Shown: piece by piece, positions 26,176-37,293 of the stretch
Numbering within the stretch: the first letter of the stretch is position 1
How the letters are laid out: every line of letters begins with the position of its first letter
Assembly (NCBI GenBank): GCA_033032175.1
Contig: CM065309.1
Span: 6,758,001 to 6,822,000, forward strand
DNA: 64,000 nt
From: Saturnia japonica
Lineage: Eukaryota > Arthropoda > Insecta > Lepidoptera > Saturniidae
Direction: 5' to 3'
The notes under the pieces: generated by a model
Seen by the model: the letters and a program-made list of their open reading frames with translations, nothing else
What the model was told of the DNA's origin: nothing
Databases searched by the model: none
Position numbers and translations under genes: made by a program

Positions 26176-27629
26176 GAAATGTACTTTTGTCTTTTTTACT
26201 ATTAAAAATATTATAAAATAAAAGTAGCTAGCTATACACAGTGCAAATGATCGTTTTATTGTATTAATACATGCAAGCAATTCTCACATTGCCATAATAA
26301 TCCTTACATTACCATAATATGAACAAAATAGTCATGGTCTATTTGAATCATCAACTAAGATGACATCTTGTCTGCACGAGCTGTTTATCATATTTTAATA
26401 ATGTACGTATTATTTAATAATTAGTTAACATGTTTACTTGCAAACTACCCGATAATTCTAATATATTATTATTAATCTTACAGTAAACCTACTGTACAGT
26501 AAACTTACATACGTTCTCCTCGATGTAACATGCTTTCGATGTAACTGCTTACCTTTAGAATTAAATAAATAATTTATATAAAGCTCTATGTTTTTATACC
26601 CTGATGTGTATTTTCATAAATCACATTACTTTATTTGCGTACTTTGTTATTTTCCAATCTAATTAAAAATACTAGAAGTTGTCTGTGTATGTTATAGAAA
26701 ATCATCTTTAAAACTTGGCAATCAATCCAATGAACCTAAATAGCAGTTGGTCGTTTTCTGTTGAATATAGACGTTCCTTTTAATTCCTTAAATCGTTTGC
26801 ATTCTTTGGAAACTGTTTTCTTACCGGAAGGGAAAATTGTATTGTTAATTGGTTGAATTCATAAATTTGATTTAGAATTGACCGTGGAAGGCAAATTGTC
26901 GGATTTCATAAAAATAGGCCGTCCCTATCCCGTCGGGTCGTCTTGGTAAACAGTTTTGAAAATGGACAAATAATTACGTAATACTTGCACACTCATGTCA
27001 TATGATATTATATTAAATGATAAGTGATTGCTCATAAATTTTGTGGCTTAGTTTGCGTATAAATGCTTTCAACAGAATATGGGCACACTAGCTAGTGTTT
27101 TTATTGTAAGAATATTATGTACACGCTGGCTTCGAGCAGCATAAAGCTCGCCGGAATGGGTTGAGTGCTGGTGCATTTTAATTAATTCTCTTTTCTATCG
27201 CGATGTGGTGTTATCAGCCTTCCGCAGGCGTCGCGAGCAAACAAATAGCTGTTACTCCGGGAACGTAACGATTTTGACACGATCACAATGTGAGTTTTTC
27301 TTCTTTGTTACGGATACAAACATGTACACACTCGCTTTATTATTATCCAAAGATAGTTCAACTTAATTTAGTTTATTAAGTATAACTTTTTTTTACCAGG
27401 ATGTATAACAGTGAAAGTCAATCAAGTTACAAATTTGCAATCAAAATTTTACGTTAGCAAAAATTTTAAAACATCTCATTCGTTGAACAGATGAAACTTT
27501 TTCAAGTACGAAATATATTTTGATGAGATTTATAATTTTCTCATCAATTTCGTTCATGTGAAACAAGAAAAGTTGTTTCAATAAAAAATGATCAACAAAC
27601 TTTAATGATTTTGTTTGTTTTGTTCTCAG

Positions 27630-27789
27630 GCTCTGGACGGTCAAAACATATACAACGGGTGTTGCACGCTCCGTATTGACTACTCAAAGATGACCTGCCT
27701 CAATGTGAAATATAACAATGATAAGTCGCGGGACTACACGAACCCGACGCTGCCATCCGGAGACGGTGACGCCCATCAACTGTTGACCA
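27630..27789 (+). CDS. heph: PTBP exon: end of RRM2 and start of linker
   Basis: Acceptor TTCTCAG and donor CCA|GTGAGT bound 160 nt (53 codons plus one). It encodes [20 protein letters not shown], the family signature [16 protein letters not shown] and [12 protein letters not shown]. The extended beta5 strand of RRM2 typical of PTB is included. The donor can be read through in frame for 18 codons to TAG at 27846-27848, so intron retention would give a short truncated protein. Confidence 0.97.
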
Positions 27790-28668
27790 GTGAGTTGATG
27801 CCACTGCGGGCACGCCTCGCCTTGGCCCTCGCATCCAGGATGAGTTAGTCCTCTACTACTCCAGACACCTGGACGCTTTGATCACCGCGCTACGTCTTCA
27901 ACTATACCCTATTTCGTAGATTCTCTCGTTTGCATCCGACGTACGCGCAACAACTGTCTTCATTATTATAAACCTTGTTCTTGGAGTACATTAAAATTTC
28001 CGGAGTGTTTGTAGGATCCGATTTCCTAAGAGCAAATGTTTTGCACTTAATTAATTATTTGCGTAATCTTTTTTTCTTGTTCTCTTGCTAGTGCTTGAAA
28101 ACAAAAATATGTTTTCATTGCTTTATTATGTAGTTTGTGAGATTTAGTTATTTGAGAAGACTAGTGTTTGATTTCTTGAGAGCTTCCGTCTAAACATTTA
28201 TTTTTATCTATGACGCAAATATTTTTCAAATCAATACAATTTACTGATAGTAAGTAGTTTTTAACAAAAATCTATTATAAATTACACATATATTATCTCT
28301 ACTTTAATTACATATTTATAATTCAACTACTTTGTATCTAATATCTTCACATAAATCCCTACAGCACCATTAAATATCCGAGCATCACTCTAGCTACTAG
28401 CACTGCTCGTATTTGTACCTGCATATTATTGATTTAACTTAAAGTACATAGATGGTTTTTCTCTCTAAAATTAAAATGAATGAGTTCTAATATAAATGTA
28501 GTTGAATTGGGATCTTTAATATTAAATAATTAAAATCTTATATGTTTATTTAAATTCGCAGCGTACATTTTTTTTTTTTAACGTTTAAATAATATAAAAA
28601 CATTTGTATATGAGCGTAAGAAAGACGTAAAATTACAGTAAAAGCGTAATGAGTTGATATTTGAACAG
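27790..28668. other. Intron of PTBP gene
   Basis: The first 110 bp are unusually GC-rich and stay open in the exon frame to 27848. The rest is AT-rich and shows no repeat that I recognise. The acceptor region ends TTTGAACAG. Confidence 0.7.
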
Positions 28669-28865
28669 GTGGTGGTGTTCTTGCACCACAATTCTTAGGC
28701 CTGGGTTCAGGCCTTGCATCGCCGTACGGTGTGGGTGTTGGCGGAGTTGGCTTACCCGCATTCGGTGCTTTGACTCTAACACAAGCTTCCCCGGCTCTGC
28801 GTGCCCTCACTGCGCCACCGCTGCCCTTGGCTACAGTCCTGCTCGTATCAAACTTAAATGAAGAG
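28669..28865 (+). CDS. heph: PTBP exon: Gly/Ala/Pro linker and start of RRM3
   Basis: Acceptor GAACAG and donor GAG|GTAACT bound 197 nt. The split serine codon is followed by GGVLAPQFLGLGSGLASPYG, a glycine/leucine/proline-rich linker shorter than in human PTBP1, then TVLLVSNLNEE, the RNP2 strand of RRM3. The exon ends on a codon boundary. A long minus-strand ORF over it is its antisense shadow. Confidence 0.96.
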
Positions 28866-29303
28866 GTAACTATTACCATAATGTAAATCTTTGCTATTAT
28901 AACAACGGAAACCTTTGTTTAAAGTATCGTCATTACAAGATGCCAAACTTTGTTAATTCGAGCAAGTGAATCAGACTAATTCGGTGTTCACAAGTTTTGA
29001 GTTATTATGATGATTTTAATATATTATCTTCTATATTATACTGGCATTTATTATTCTAATACGATAGTCAGTAACGCCTACAGCAAACGCCATACGATAA
29101 TGGGGTTACAAAATGAATAAACATTAACTAATACATACACAATACTACTAATATTATCGGCGTTACAGGCTATTACACTTATATTGTATTGTACTTATAC
29201 ACTTTAAAAATAAGTTGCTAATTTATTTATAGATATTATGATGTCAGATTATCTTTTACGACTATTTATAATACTGTCTCTTTTCTCTTTCCTATTGTTT
29301 TAG
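28866..29303. other. Intron upstream of the 34-nt PTBP exon
   Basis: A 438-bp intron. Just before the acceptor, 29275-29301 is a CU-rich tract with repeated TCTT/CTCTT motifs, the kind of site bound by PTB itself. No repeat seen. Confidence 0.7.
29275..29303 (+). promoter_or_regulatory. CU-rich tract, candidate PTB binding site
   Basis: The stretch CTGTCTCTTTTCTCTTTCC is immediately upstream of the acceptor of the 34-nt exon. UCUU and CUCUCU-like motifs are the known PTB recognition sequences. A protein binding here could repress its own exon. The tract also serves as an ordinary polypyrimidine tract, so the regulatory reading is inference. Confidence 0.45.
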
Positions 29304-29337
29304 ATGGTCACGCCTGACGCTCTCTTTACCCTTTTCG
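29304..29337 (+). CDS. heph: PTBP 34-nt exon (start of RRM3 helix 1)
   Basis: Acceptor TTTTAG and donor TCG|GTACGT bound 34 nt encoding MVTPDALFTLF plus one base. It corresponds in position and length to the 34-nt exon of vertebrate PTBP1 (exon 11) and PTBP2 (exon 10), whose skipping is controlled by PTB proteins. Because 34 is not a multiple of three, skipping shifts the frame: the joined 28865|30260 reads eight codons and then TAA at 30284-30286. Confidence 0.95.
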
Positions 29338-30259
29338 GTACGTGTGCACATACATTCCGTATTTTATATTAAAACATTAATACTGCTCCTGAGCTCTGTC
29401 GCCTGAAAAACAAATTGTCAGCTAACATTCTCAATTTCTATTCTGATAACCGCATCTGACGACTCTTCGTCGAAGCTTCGCTTGATAACAAACACTATTT
29501 GAATCTTGTACGCTTTATTAACTCGTTTGACAATTTGTGTTTCAGACCACCCTAGTTGTAGCTAAGAATATCTATTGTTTATTCAGTATTACTTTATTTC
29601 ATTATTGTGTTCTTCTATAGAGGTTATTGATACAATATTAAACTATGATACAATAGAATGAGGTTCACTCATATTATTCTTATTTGTAATAAACATAATA
29701 AATCTACCTAATATTCTCACCAAATCTGCATATAAAAAGGGCGGACTTAACTAATTCCAAAATTTGTTTTTAGAATTAATTAAAATTATCCTATACATGT
29801 TCTCATTTGTTAAGTATTTACATAATTTTATAGAATCGTATTGCTCCTGTAAGAATCTTTACACACCCGACCGAACATAGGCTCGCTGTTAACCGCTAAA
29901 GCATTAATCGAAAGCTTAACGTGACCAATTTAGAGCTTGAAGTTGTTTTCTTCTTTTATAATTTCCCGACTGTCCCATTTCACAACATTAGTATAATATA
30001 TTACCGGCCATTTACTAAAATGATAAGTGAATTCATTTTTAAGAATAGTTGTATTAGTTTAGTTCCCCCTCAGTGTTCTTTGTAGATTTATATTATGATG
30101 ATGATGATTGTAATCCTAATTATGTTCGTGAAATCGATTTTATTGCATAACATAAAATTAATACAGCACAAATACGAATACAATTCGATATAGATATGCA
30201 ATTCTAGATAATGTAAATTATGTAAATTGTTTTATTTTAATACTGTGTTTTGTATTAAG
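29338..30259. other. Intron of PTBP gene
   Basis: A 922-bp AT-rich intron after the 34-nt exon. I see no repeat family or further exon. A short ATGATGATGATG run is near 30094. Confidence 0.65.
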
Positions 30260-30352
30260 GTGTGTATGGTGATGTGCAACGGGTAAAGATTCTCTACAAC
30301 AAGAAAGATTCAGCTCTTATCCAAATGGCTGAACCGCACCAGGCCCACTTAG
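30260..30352 (+). CDS. heph: PTBP exon: RRM3 core
   Basis: Acceptor TATTAAG and donor TAG|GTATGC bound 93 nt. With the carried base it reads [19 protein letters not shown] then [15 protein letters not shown]1 of RRM3 is SALIQMA. The acceptor is AAG rather than the usual CAG or TAG and has a short pyrimidine tract. Confidence 0.96.
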
Positions 30353-30443
30353 GTATGCTAATTTACATTTTAAAATAGTCAAATGGCCTTCTAAGTTTAC
30401 TGAGACTTCCATACAAAATAATTATCTTTTATTTTTTCTTAAG

Positions 30444-30558
30444 CTATGACCCACATGGACAAGTTGCGTGTTTTCGGAAAAGCTATGCGAGTTATGCTCA
30501 GCAAACATCAAACTGTGCAGCTGCCTAAAGAAGGGCAGCCAGATGCTGGACTAACCAG
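30444..30558 (+). CDS. heph: PTBP exon: end of RRM3 and inter-RRM3/4 linker
   Basis: Acceptor CTTAAG and donor CAG|GTAATT bound 115 nt. It encodes AMTHMDKLRVFGKAMRVMLS, KHQTVQLPKEGQPDAGLTR, matching the family's SKHQNVQLPREG. The last arginine codon is split. Confidence 0.96.
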
Positions 30559-30764
30559 GTAATTTTTTGCCTATGATATGGAATTATATTATTATATTAG
30601 ATGCTATAACCCTCAATAAGAAATTAATACAAATTGTATTGTCTACATTTAATATACAAAATTTAGAACCATCTAGTATAACGTACAGCGTATTTATCAG
30701 TTTTTTTTTAATTGGGTACTATTTTAAACACTTAAACAATATATTTTTTTATTTCCTTTTTTAG

Positions 30765-30866
30765 GGATTACTCACAGAGTCCACTACATAGATTTAAGAA
30801 ACCTGGAAGTAAAAATTACCAAAATATTTACCCGCCGAGCGCCACTTTACATTTGTCTAACATTCC
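30765..30866 (+). CDS. heph: PTBP exon: RRM3-RRM4 linker and RRM4 RNP2
   Basis: Acceptor TTTTAG and donor CC|GTAAGT bound 102 nt. It encodes [20 protein letters not shown], then [14 protein letters not shown]. The [10 protein letters not shown] linker packs RRM3 against RRM4 in known PTB structures. LHLSNI is RNP2 of RRM4. Confidence 0.96.
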
Positions 30867-30947
30867 GTAAGTTTTTTAAATTTCTTTTTACATTAATTAT
30901 TTATACCTTTGAACAGTCCTTGTTTTAACTAAAATTTATTTTCACAG

Positions 30948-31025
30948 AGCGACTGTATCCGAGGAGGATATCAAAGAAGCGTTCACTAAACGAGGATTTT
31001 CAATCAAAGCTTTCAAATTTTTCCC
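30948..31025 (+). CDS. heph: PTBP exon: RRM4 helix 1
   Basis: Acceptor TTCACAG and donor CC|GTAAGT bound 78 nt. It encodes ATVSEEDIKEAFTKRGFSIK then AFKFFP. It is a multiple of three with split prolines at both ends, so its loss would keep the frame but destroy RRM4. Confidence 0.96.
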
Positions 31026-31316
31026 GTAAGTATTTATTTCAATGTAACACACTGATTAGTGAACATTAATCCTGAGTCAGAATTTGTTACTTTTAATTAT
31101 AATATATAAAGATAGAATATATTATAAAACCTTTATAGTATTCATAAAATGATAGCAAAAAATGATTAAACGATATTATGTTTTACCTTGAAATTTCAAA
31201 ATATATTAAAACGTTGAATGCAAGTACAAACAGGAATTCATTTTAGTCTTGGTGCCAATATATTTATATTGATTGTAAAGTGATTTATATTTAATTTATT
31301 CTAATTACAATTTCAG

Positions 31317-31449
31317 GAAGGATCGGAAAATGGCGTTGGTGCAGTTACCCTCGATTGATGATGCAGTAACAGCGCTTATCAAAATGCATAACTACCAACT
31401 GTCTGAGTCCAATCATCTAAGAGTGTCTTTCTCCAAATCAAGTATCTAA
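31317..31449 (+). CDS. heph: PTBP last coding exon: end of RRM4
   Basis: Acceptor TTTCAG starts 133 nt that end in TAA at 31447-31449. It encodes KDRKMALVQLPSIDDAVTAL, then IKMHNYQLSESNHLRVSFSK and SSI. RNP1 of RRM4 is RKMALVQL. The C-terminus matches the invariant end of the family, so the stop is certain. Confidence 0.97.
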
Positions 31450-34400
31450 GTAAATCAAAATTCTCTGAGCGTTTTTTAAAATATCACGCAGTTATTGTCA
31501 TTCGTGTCCGCTAATGGCGTTCTCTATAGTTATTGAATATATGCCTCGAGAATCAATTTGAAAACTTGTTGCACTTCAGTATGTTACATTCAATTATGAA
31601 CAATTGATCACAAAGGGCATAGATTAGGATCACATCGAATTTGCAGTGAATAAAATCTATGTCGCTGTCAATTACATCATACCTCTCATGGGAATCGAAA
31701 CGATATTCTTCTGAAAAATATAAAATATCAATATTACGCTTACTCGGATCAGTCTAGGAGATGAAATTCAATTATATTTAATAAAAAAAATGTACATTTA
31801 TTATTACTTCAGTTTTAATTGTAACACGTATATTTATACAGCGTACATATTTTGATTTTGATATTAGCATTTGCTAATACAACTGGTTGAAAAATACTTA
31901 CAGTTGATGTTAATGAAGTGATATGAGAGGATTTCTATTTTGTGTGGTTCCTTGCATTAAACTTTAATAAACTAATTTCCAGTGATTTCTACATAATTAT
32001 AATTATGTATGTATACCTAATGAGAACGAATTATCAGGAATGTTAGTTTTGCAATTAGATTGCGCTAGGTTTTTTTTCCTACAGCTATAATCATGTAATA
32101 AGCAGATATAAAACTAATTCGACAGCAGTGTTTGACATTGCCTCGTTTGTTTCATGGCTATTCATGACAGGCTATAGAAAAACTTATTTTATATTTAACC
32201 AATTCTATACATTGTTGAGAGGTATTCCTTGGTCAAGTATAATTTGCAGTTATAACCGTTAAATTGTATTTTATATATTTTATTCTCTATTTTAAAATGC
32301 ACAATTTACTATTATTGCATTTATTTGTAAGTAAATATAGTTTTGTACACATACACATTTTTTTTTCTTATTTTAACCACTTGAAACGTTATATTTAGAA
32401 ATGTGTATGTGTGTGCAATATTAGTTATAGATATAATTTACATGAAATATTTTATTTTTAGAGGTAAGCCATTCTATATGCGCCGTTTGTACGGTGCTCG
32501 CTCTATTATTACATGCTTCCATACCTGTTTCGTTATTTTGAAGAGCAGTATGTTCTTCATTAATGTCGTAGTTATTGACGATTTAGTTAGTGTAATCACA
32601 AATCTTATTACTAAGCATCTAGTTTTATATCACTATTTAAAAAAGGTTATGTTCAGTGACATAATAGTGACATGATGCATTTATTTCGATGTTAATTTAT
32701 ATTAATGTTAGCTACAACATAATATTAAAATGCTCGTGCATACTTTCAGTAAGCGGTTAATTTTAGATAATTATTTATTTCTTCCTCTTGGCCGAGAGAC
32801 GCCCGATGTCTTGCAGTGTGGTCAGTACGCAATCACGTATTTTTTAGAATAATTTTCATTATCGATGTAATTGTATTGTCACACTGTCGCAGATATAGTG
32901 ACGGCGTTTGTCTGTTTTAAAGTATTAGCCAGATCTGATTTTATTCTATTGCATATTTAATTTAATAAACAGTATTTACACTAGGTCACAATAACTTCAC
33001 TTAACAGTATTTTAGTTAAATAACTCTATTTCCTCAGTATACCGCTTTATACATAAAACAACAACTTCGAACGGATACTCTCAATTTTCGGACTGTACTA
33101 ATCTCGCAATAGGATTTCATACATCTTTGCCTTCTTAAATTAATTTTAAAAATGCGTCTAGTCCAATGCAAAAGAGATTAATTAAATCGGTAAGTACGTT
33201 TTACGAAAAAAAGAAAACTAATTGTATTATACTTGATTGTTTCATCTCTCGTATGTAATCTTTGTACAGAGATGACGTTACGGACGGATATCTTTGCTGT
33301 TACAGAAATCGAACGAAACCAATAATCCCTGAATAGTAGGACCAGATTAGTAAGTGTTCAGTTTACACGTCCAGTTTTTGTGATTAGGCAAAGCTTGCGT
33401 GAAGATAACATGAATTTATGGAGATTTAAGGATTTGATTCGACTTTTGAAAATCATGAATCGTCACTGTTATCCTAACTTGAAATGGAAGGGCGTCATGA
33501 TGTTAGTAACATTGTATTACATATCTCGACAATGCCAATGTCGGTATTCAAATAGGATATAGTGAAACTATTAATATAGACTTATGGGGTATCTAAGTGT
33601 AAAACGGATCGTATATTATATGATGAGGATAATTGAATACTGATATCGGTAAATGGTGGCACAAAGGAAAAATAATAACAAAAGAAAAAAACTTAATGCA
33701 CGAAATCGCCACATCAGTTTATCTTATCTACTTATATTAATTTGAACATATCCCATTGTTATAAACTATCGTGTTAGTCAGGAAAAAAAGATTATTATTT
33801 TAGAAAAAAAATGTAAAGTCGTTATAAAAGTCACATATTTACACTTTTATGAAATGTATAGTATTGTACATCACGTTTCATAATTTAAAGAAATAAATAT
33901 AGAGCTTAGTAAGATGATTAAACTGGTAAAAAAAAATTTAGATTGTCATTATTGTGTAAGAATTAATAGAAAAATTTAATCATACAAAAAATGTATTAAT
34001 CAGTACCTACTTATAATAAGAACATAAAATGTAGCTATTCAATTTAGATAATGTTAGGTGACCAGGGTGTGGTGATATTTTGCACGTTTTTGAAAATGTT
34101 TTATTATAAGATGCAGGACACCGTGCCTGCGTTTTGAGATGGTATGAAAATTCGTATGCGTCTGTCTAGTGGTGGTGGTCTGTTTGAAATGAGTAGATTA
34201 CGGAGGTAATCACAATTGTAAGTTAAAAAATAAATTATATATTATATTATTACATATTCAATTGAAACAAATTCTCAGGAAAAGAGATTACATATCCACT
34301 CTATCCAGCGTAGAACGCTACACACACTTCGATTTCAGTTGAAATAATATTTTGCTCGTGTATAATTCGTGTATTACGTCATCTAATTGCTTATGCTCAA

Positions 34401-37293
34401 TTTTTAGATGTCGTTTATAATGTGTGTAGCGTTTTAAAGGGCCTAAAGTTTTCTCAGTAACATTGGTATTGACTAAATAGATAATTTATAGGAATTATGT
34501 GTTTAGAGAAGTATTTTAAATATTATTAGATAATATAATAATAGTATAAAAAATATTAATTAGATCAGTGTTTAGGATGAGTTGCCAAATTTAAAGTCAA
34601 TACACACATTATTTTAGGTAATCGTAATTGAAGTAATCTTAACATTTAATGAAAAGTTAATAAAAATGTTACAGTTATAAAAATTATATTTGAGAGTTTT
34701 ATTAAGCGCAATATATGCAATTTAATTCATTGTAAGTGAACATTGTTTCAATTTGTTAGTTAAAGTTATACGTTGATGAACAATTTGAAAGTTATTTTCA
34801 AATGTCATATTATAATATAAAAAATAAGGTCCACTAATATCTATTTGTGTGAATCGCAATCTATCCCCGTCGATACTAAACTTTCATTTCAACTTAAACA
34901 GTCTTTCGATTGTTTGTTTCCCTAGTGATGTCCTTCTTGTATTTAATATTCAAAACATATCTTTGCATATCATTCTGGATATGCTTACCTATAATTAATT
35001 TTATTGCGCTTTGTAATACAATATATCTCTTATATTACATAAGCTAAACTTTATATTTAGTATTTCATAATTATAATAATAAAGGCCAACATATCAATAA
35101 ATAGAATTTTGGCTAAGGCGCATACATATTATATTGTAAACTTTCATAACTTTCAATTTCGCATAAATGTTTTCTTATTTATCTTGTCTTGGAACATCAA
35201 AACACAAAACACCTATAAAAGTTTTATTGTTTCGATATAAGTTATTATTCGTCACCTATTTCTTATGTTTAATGTTTAAGCCTTTTGTGTGTTTAGTTTC
35301 ATTCTTATTTTTATTTCATAATTAAACTATTATTATCATTAATTTGTTTTGTTCTTTATTTTTCACCATTCCCGTTTCTACCTGTTTTCCTATATGATAT
35401 TATATTAAAATAATTGTACCAATTGTCTACAGTACAATGGAGATGTCTACAAAAAGTATATCAGCGTTGAAATGTAAATGACGTAAATTTTATTTGCATC
35501 CCTACTCAGTTTTACATTTTATTTTTATCAATTTTTTAATCACCCGAAGGTTTAATGAAATATATGTAAATAAAAATAAATATTAAAGGGGATCAATATA
35601 ATGAAATGATGTACATTAGTACACAATTGGTATTCTAGACATACTTACTCGTACTTATAGATCTTAACTTCTATTTATATTCTGATAAAACTAGACTTTG
35701 CTTCAGAGTACCTACATATTATACCTACTTGTGAATATATCTATGATGTATTGCTTCATTACTCGATTTTGCTATATTTCAGAAAAAATATACGATATTT
35801 AGTTTAATTTTTAACGGAGTAAGGGACTTAAAATATTGCCTATGATAATTATTTTATGATATAATATTATCAAGTGGAATATACTAAGCACAGGGTATAT
35901 AATGTGAATTAAATTTTATCTCTGCCCAAGGCATTTAATAGCCCGAGGTGGATATTTTTGTCCGTGCCACGTCCCTTATTCCAGCAGTGTCAAAAGAGCA
36001 GAACCATTCTGTAAAATAAAAAAAACGTTGAACAAGCGAAAAATATTGTACAACTGCCAATAATTAATAGGGTGATATATGTTCTAGAAGAGGAAAAAAA
36101 CATGGTCACCTAATAATGATGTGAAATATATTACCGACTTTATCATTTAAACTGATTCTATAAAGTGGCAGTTATACTCGTGTTATATTGATGTAAATAG
36201 TATCTATACACGACAAGTTAATATCTACAAATTAAATTTATAATATCTATACTTAGTAATATTAAAATAGATAATTATTAAGAGTATCCTACCTTAATTT
36301 CAGTAGTCGCTCTAGTAAATACTTACTTATTGGAAAACCTTACTAGCGAGTATTAGAATTTCCTTAATTTTATCATATTTAAATATTATTTTCATAATTG
36401 CATTAAAAATAATTAAATAATGGTGTGCAAATTAAAGGGTTGTGTGTAAAGTTAAAAATAGTTAAATAGATGTAAAATACCGTTCAAGTATCGAAACATT
36501 TTTTTTTTTTTTTGTCAAAATAAAACGACTGTATTATTTGGAAAGTACTAACCTACTTACAAAATACTTTTAAAATGCTGAAGACCAATCGTTGGAAAAA
36601 TAACAGGGACATAATAATACCTATAAAATTTTCGTTAAAATTTATTATACCTATTTAATAACTATAAAACAATATGAAGAATGTAATAGCAAAACATATT
36701 TTTTTGATTCTCTGTGAAAATTTATTTTAATAGAAGCTAAAGGTCCAGCACTAGTGACCCGAAGCAAATTATCTACTTAACTGCAGTTGTATGAATTATA
36801 ATATATACAATATTATTAAGTAAGTGACTACCCTATTGAACTCTAGATTTATTCTTTGTGATTTTGTAATAAAATATAGTTGAAAATGCGTTTTTATTCT
36901 ATAAATATTAATCCTATTTAGATAATACGCAATTATTATTAATTTTATACCTATATCAACTTGGAGGAATATGACAGGTACAGGTAGAATATTTAAAAAC
37001 AAAATTCAGCTGCATCAAACAGTTGTATGAATAGATTCCTTCTACTTTACTTTAAACTCAGTGCCAAAAGGGCATAAGCGCCACAACAAAACGTATGTAC
37101 TCGCTCATATTAACATAACTTTTATTTTTGTCTTTTTATTTATTTATCGCAATGTCAATGGTACTAGCAATGGTAATGTTGGCCTTAGATTATAAATATT
37201 TCCGATAATCGTTGCAAAATGTGATAAATTTGTATACGAAGTCGCGGGCCAAACCTAGTTAAATATGAATATTATTAGTAAAGCATTGAAGTA
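31450..37293. other. PTBP 3' UTR followed by AT-rich intergenic DNA
   Basis: Candidate polyadenylation signals AATAAA lie at 31649-31654, 31780-31785 and 31966-31971; the true 3' end cannot be fixed from sequence. No coding exon or known transposon is visible up to the mariner copy at 37294. A 13-bp inverted repeat (34314-34326 and 34421-34433, AACGCTACACACA) could mark a small MITE. Confidence 0.6.
31649..31654 (+). terminator. First candidate polyadenylation signal of PTBP
   Basis: The first AATAAA is 200 bp after the stop codon. Further AATAAA hexamers at 31780 and 31966 are alternatives. In AT-rich DNA such hexamers are common, so this is only a candidate. Confidence 0.4.

Larger units (their letters stand above)
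12385..27629. other. Long intron of PTBP gene (15.2 kb)
   Basis: No other exon could be supported. In order it holds a MITE (12708-13000), a relatively GC-rich unique stretch (13340-14080, 'CATGGCAGCCGCGAGC' region), repeat copies at 14915-15545, 16818-17180, 18380-18625 and 19615-19965, a possible core promoter at 19307-19344, a decayed Tc1 element (21602-23089) and a decayed RTE-type LINE (24370-26175). An ORF with a good donor site at 15586-15743 has no visible acceptor and was not called. Confidence 0.7.
1592..31449 (+). other. heph: Gene span (3' part): polypyrimidine tract-binding protein
   Basis: Ten exons on the + strand join into one frame of 405 residues plus stop. The product is the C-terminal three quarters of a PTB/hnRNP I protein, a nuclear RNA-binding splicing regulator that binds CU-rich pre-mRNA. 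Counting from the first residue in the window: alanine-rich linker 1-40, RRM2 about 46-122, Gly/Ala/Pro linker 123-210, RRM3 about 211-285, RRM4 about 327-405, with the family's terminal VSFSKSSI. The start codon, nuclear signal and RRM1 lie before position 1. All junctions are GT-AG and keep the frame. Introns range from 81 bp to 15.2 kb and the large ones hold most transposon copies. Assignment rests on recalled PTBP1/hephaestus sequence; vertebrate PTBP1/2/3 and ROD1 are the same family, and insects usually have one copy. Confidence 0.96.

Noticed and set aside
28550..28879. 109-residue minus-strand ORF rich in Pro and Arg
   Set aside because: It is the antisense shadow of the GC-rich PTBP linker exon at 28669-28865.
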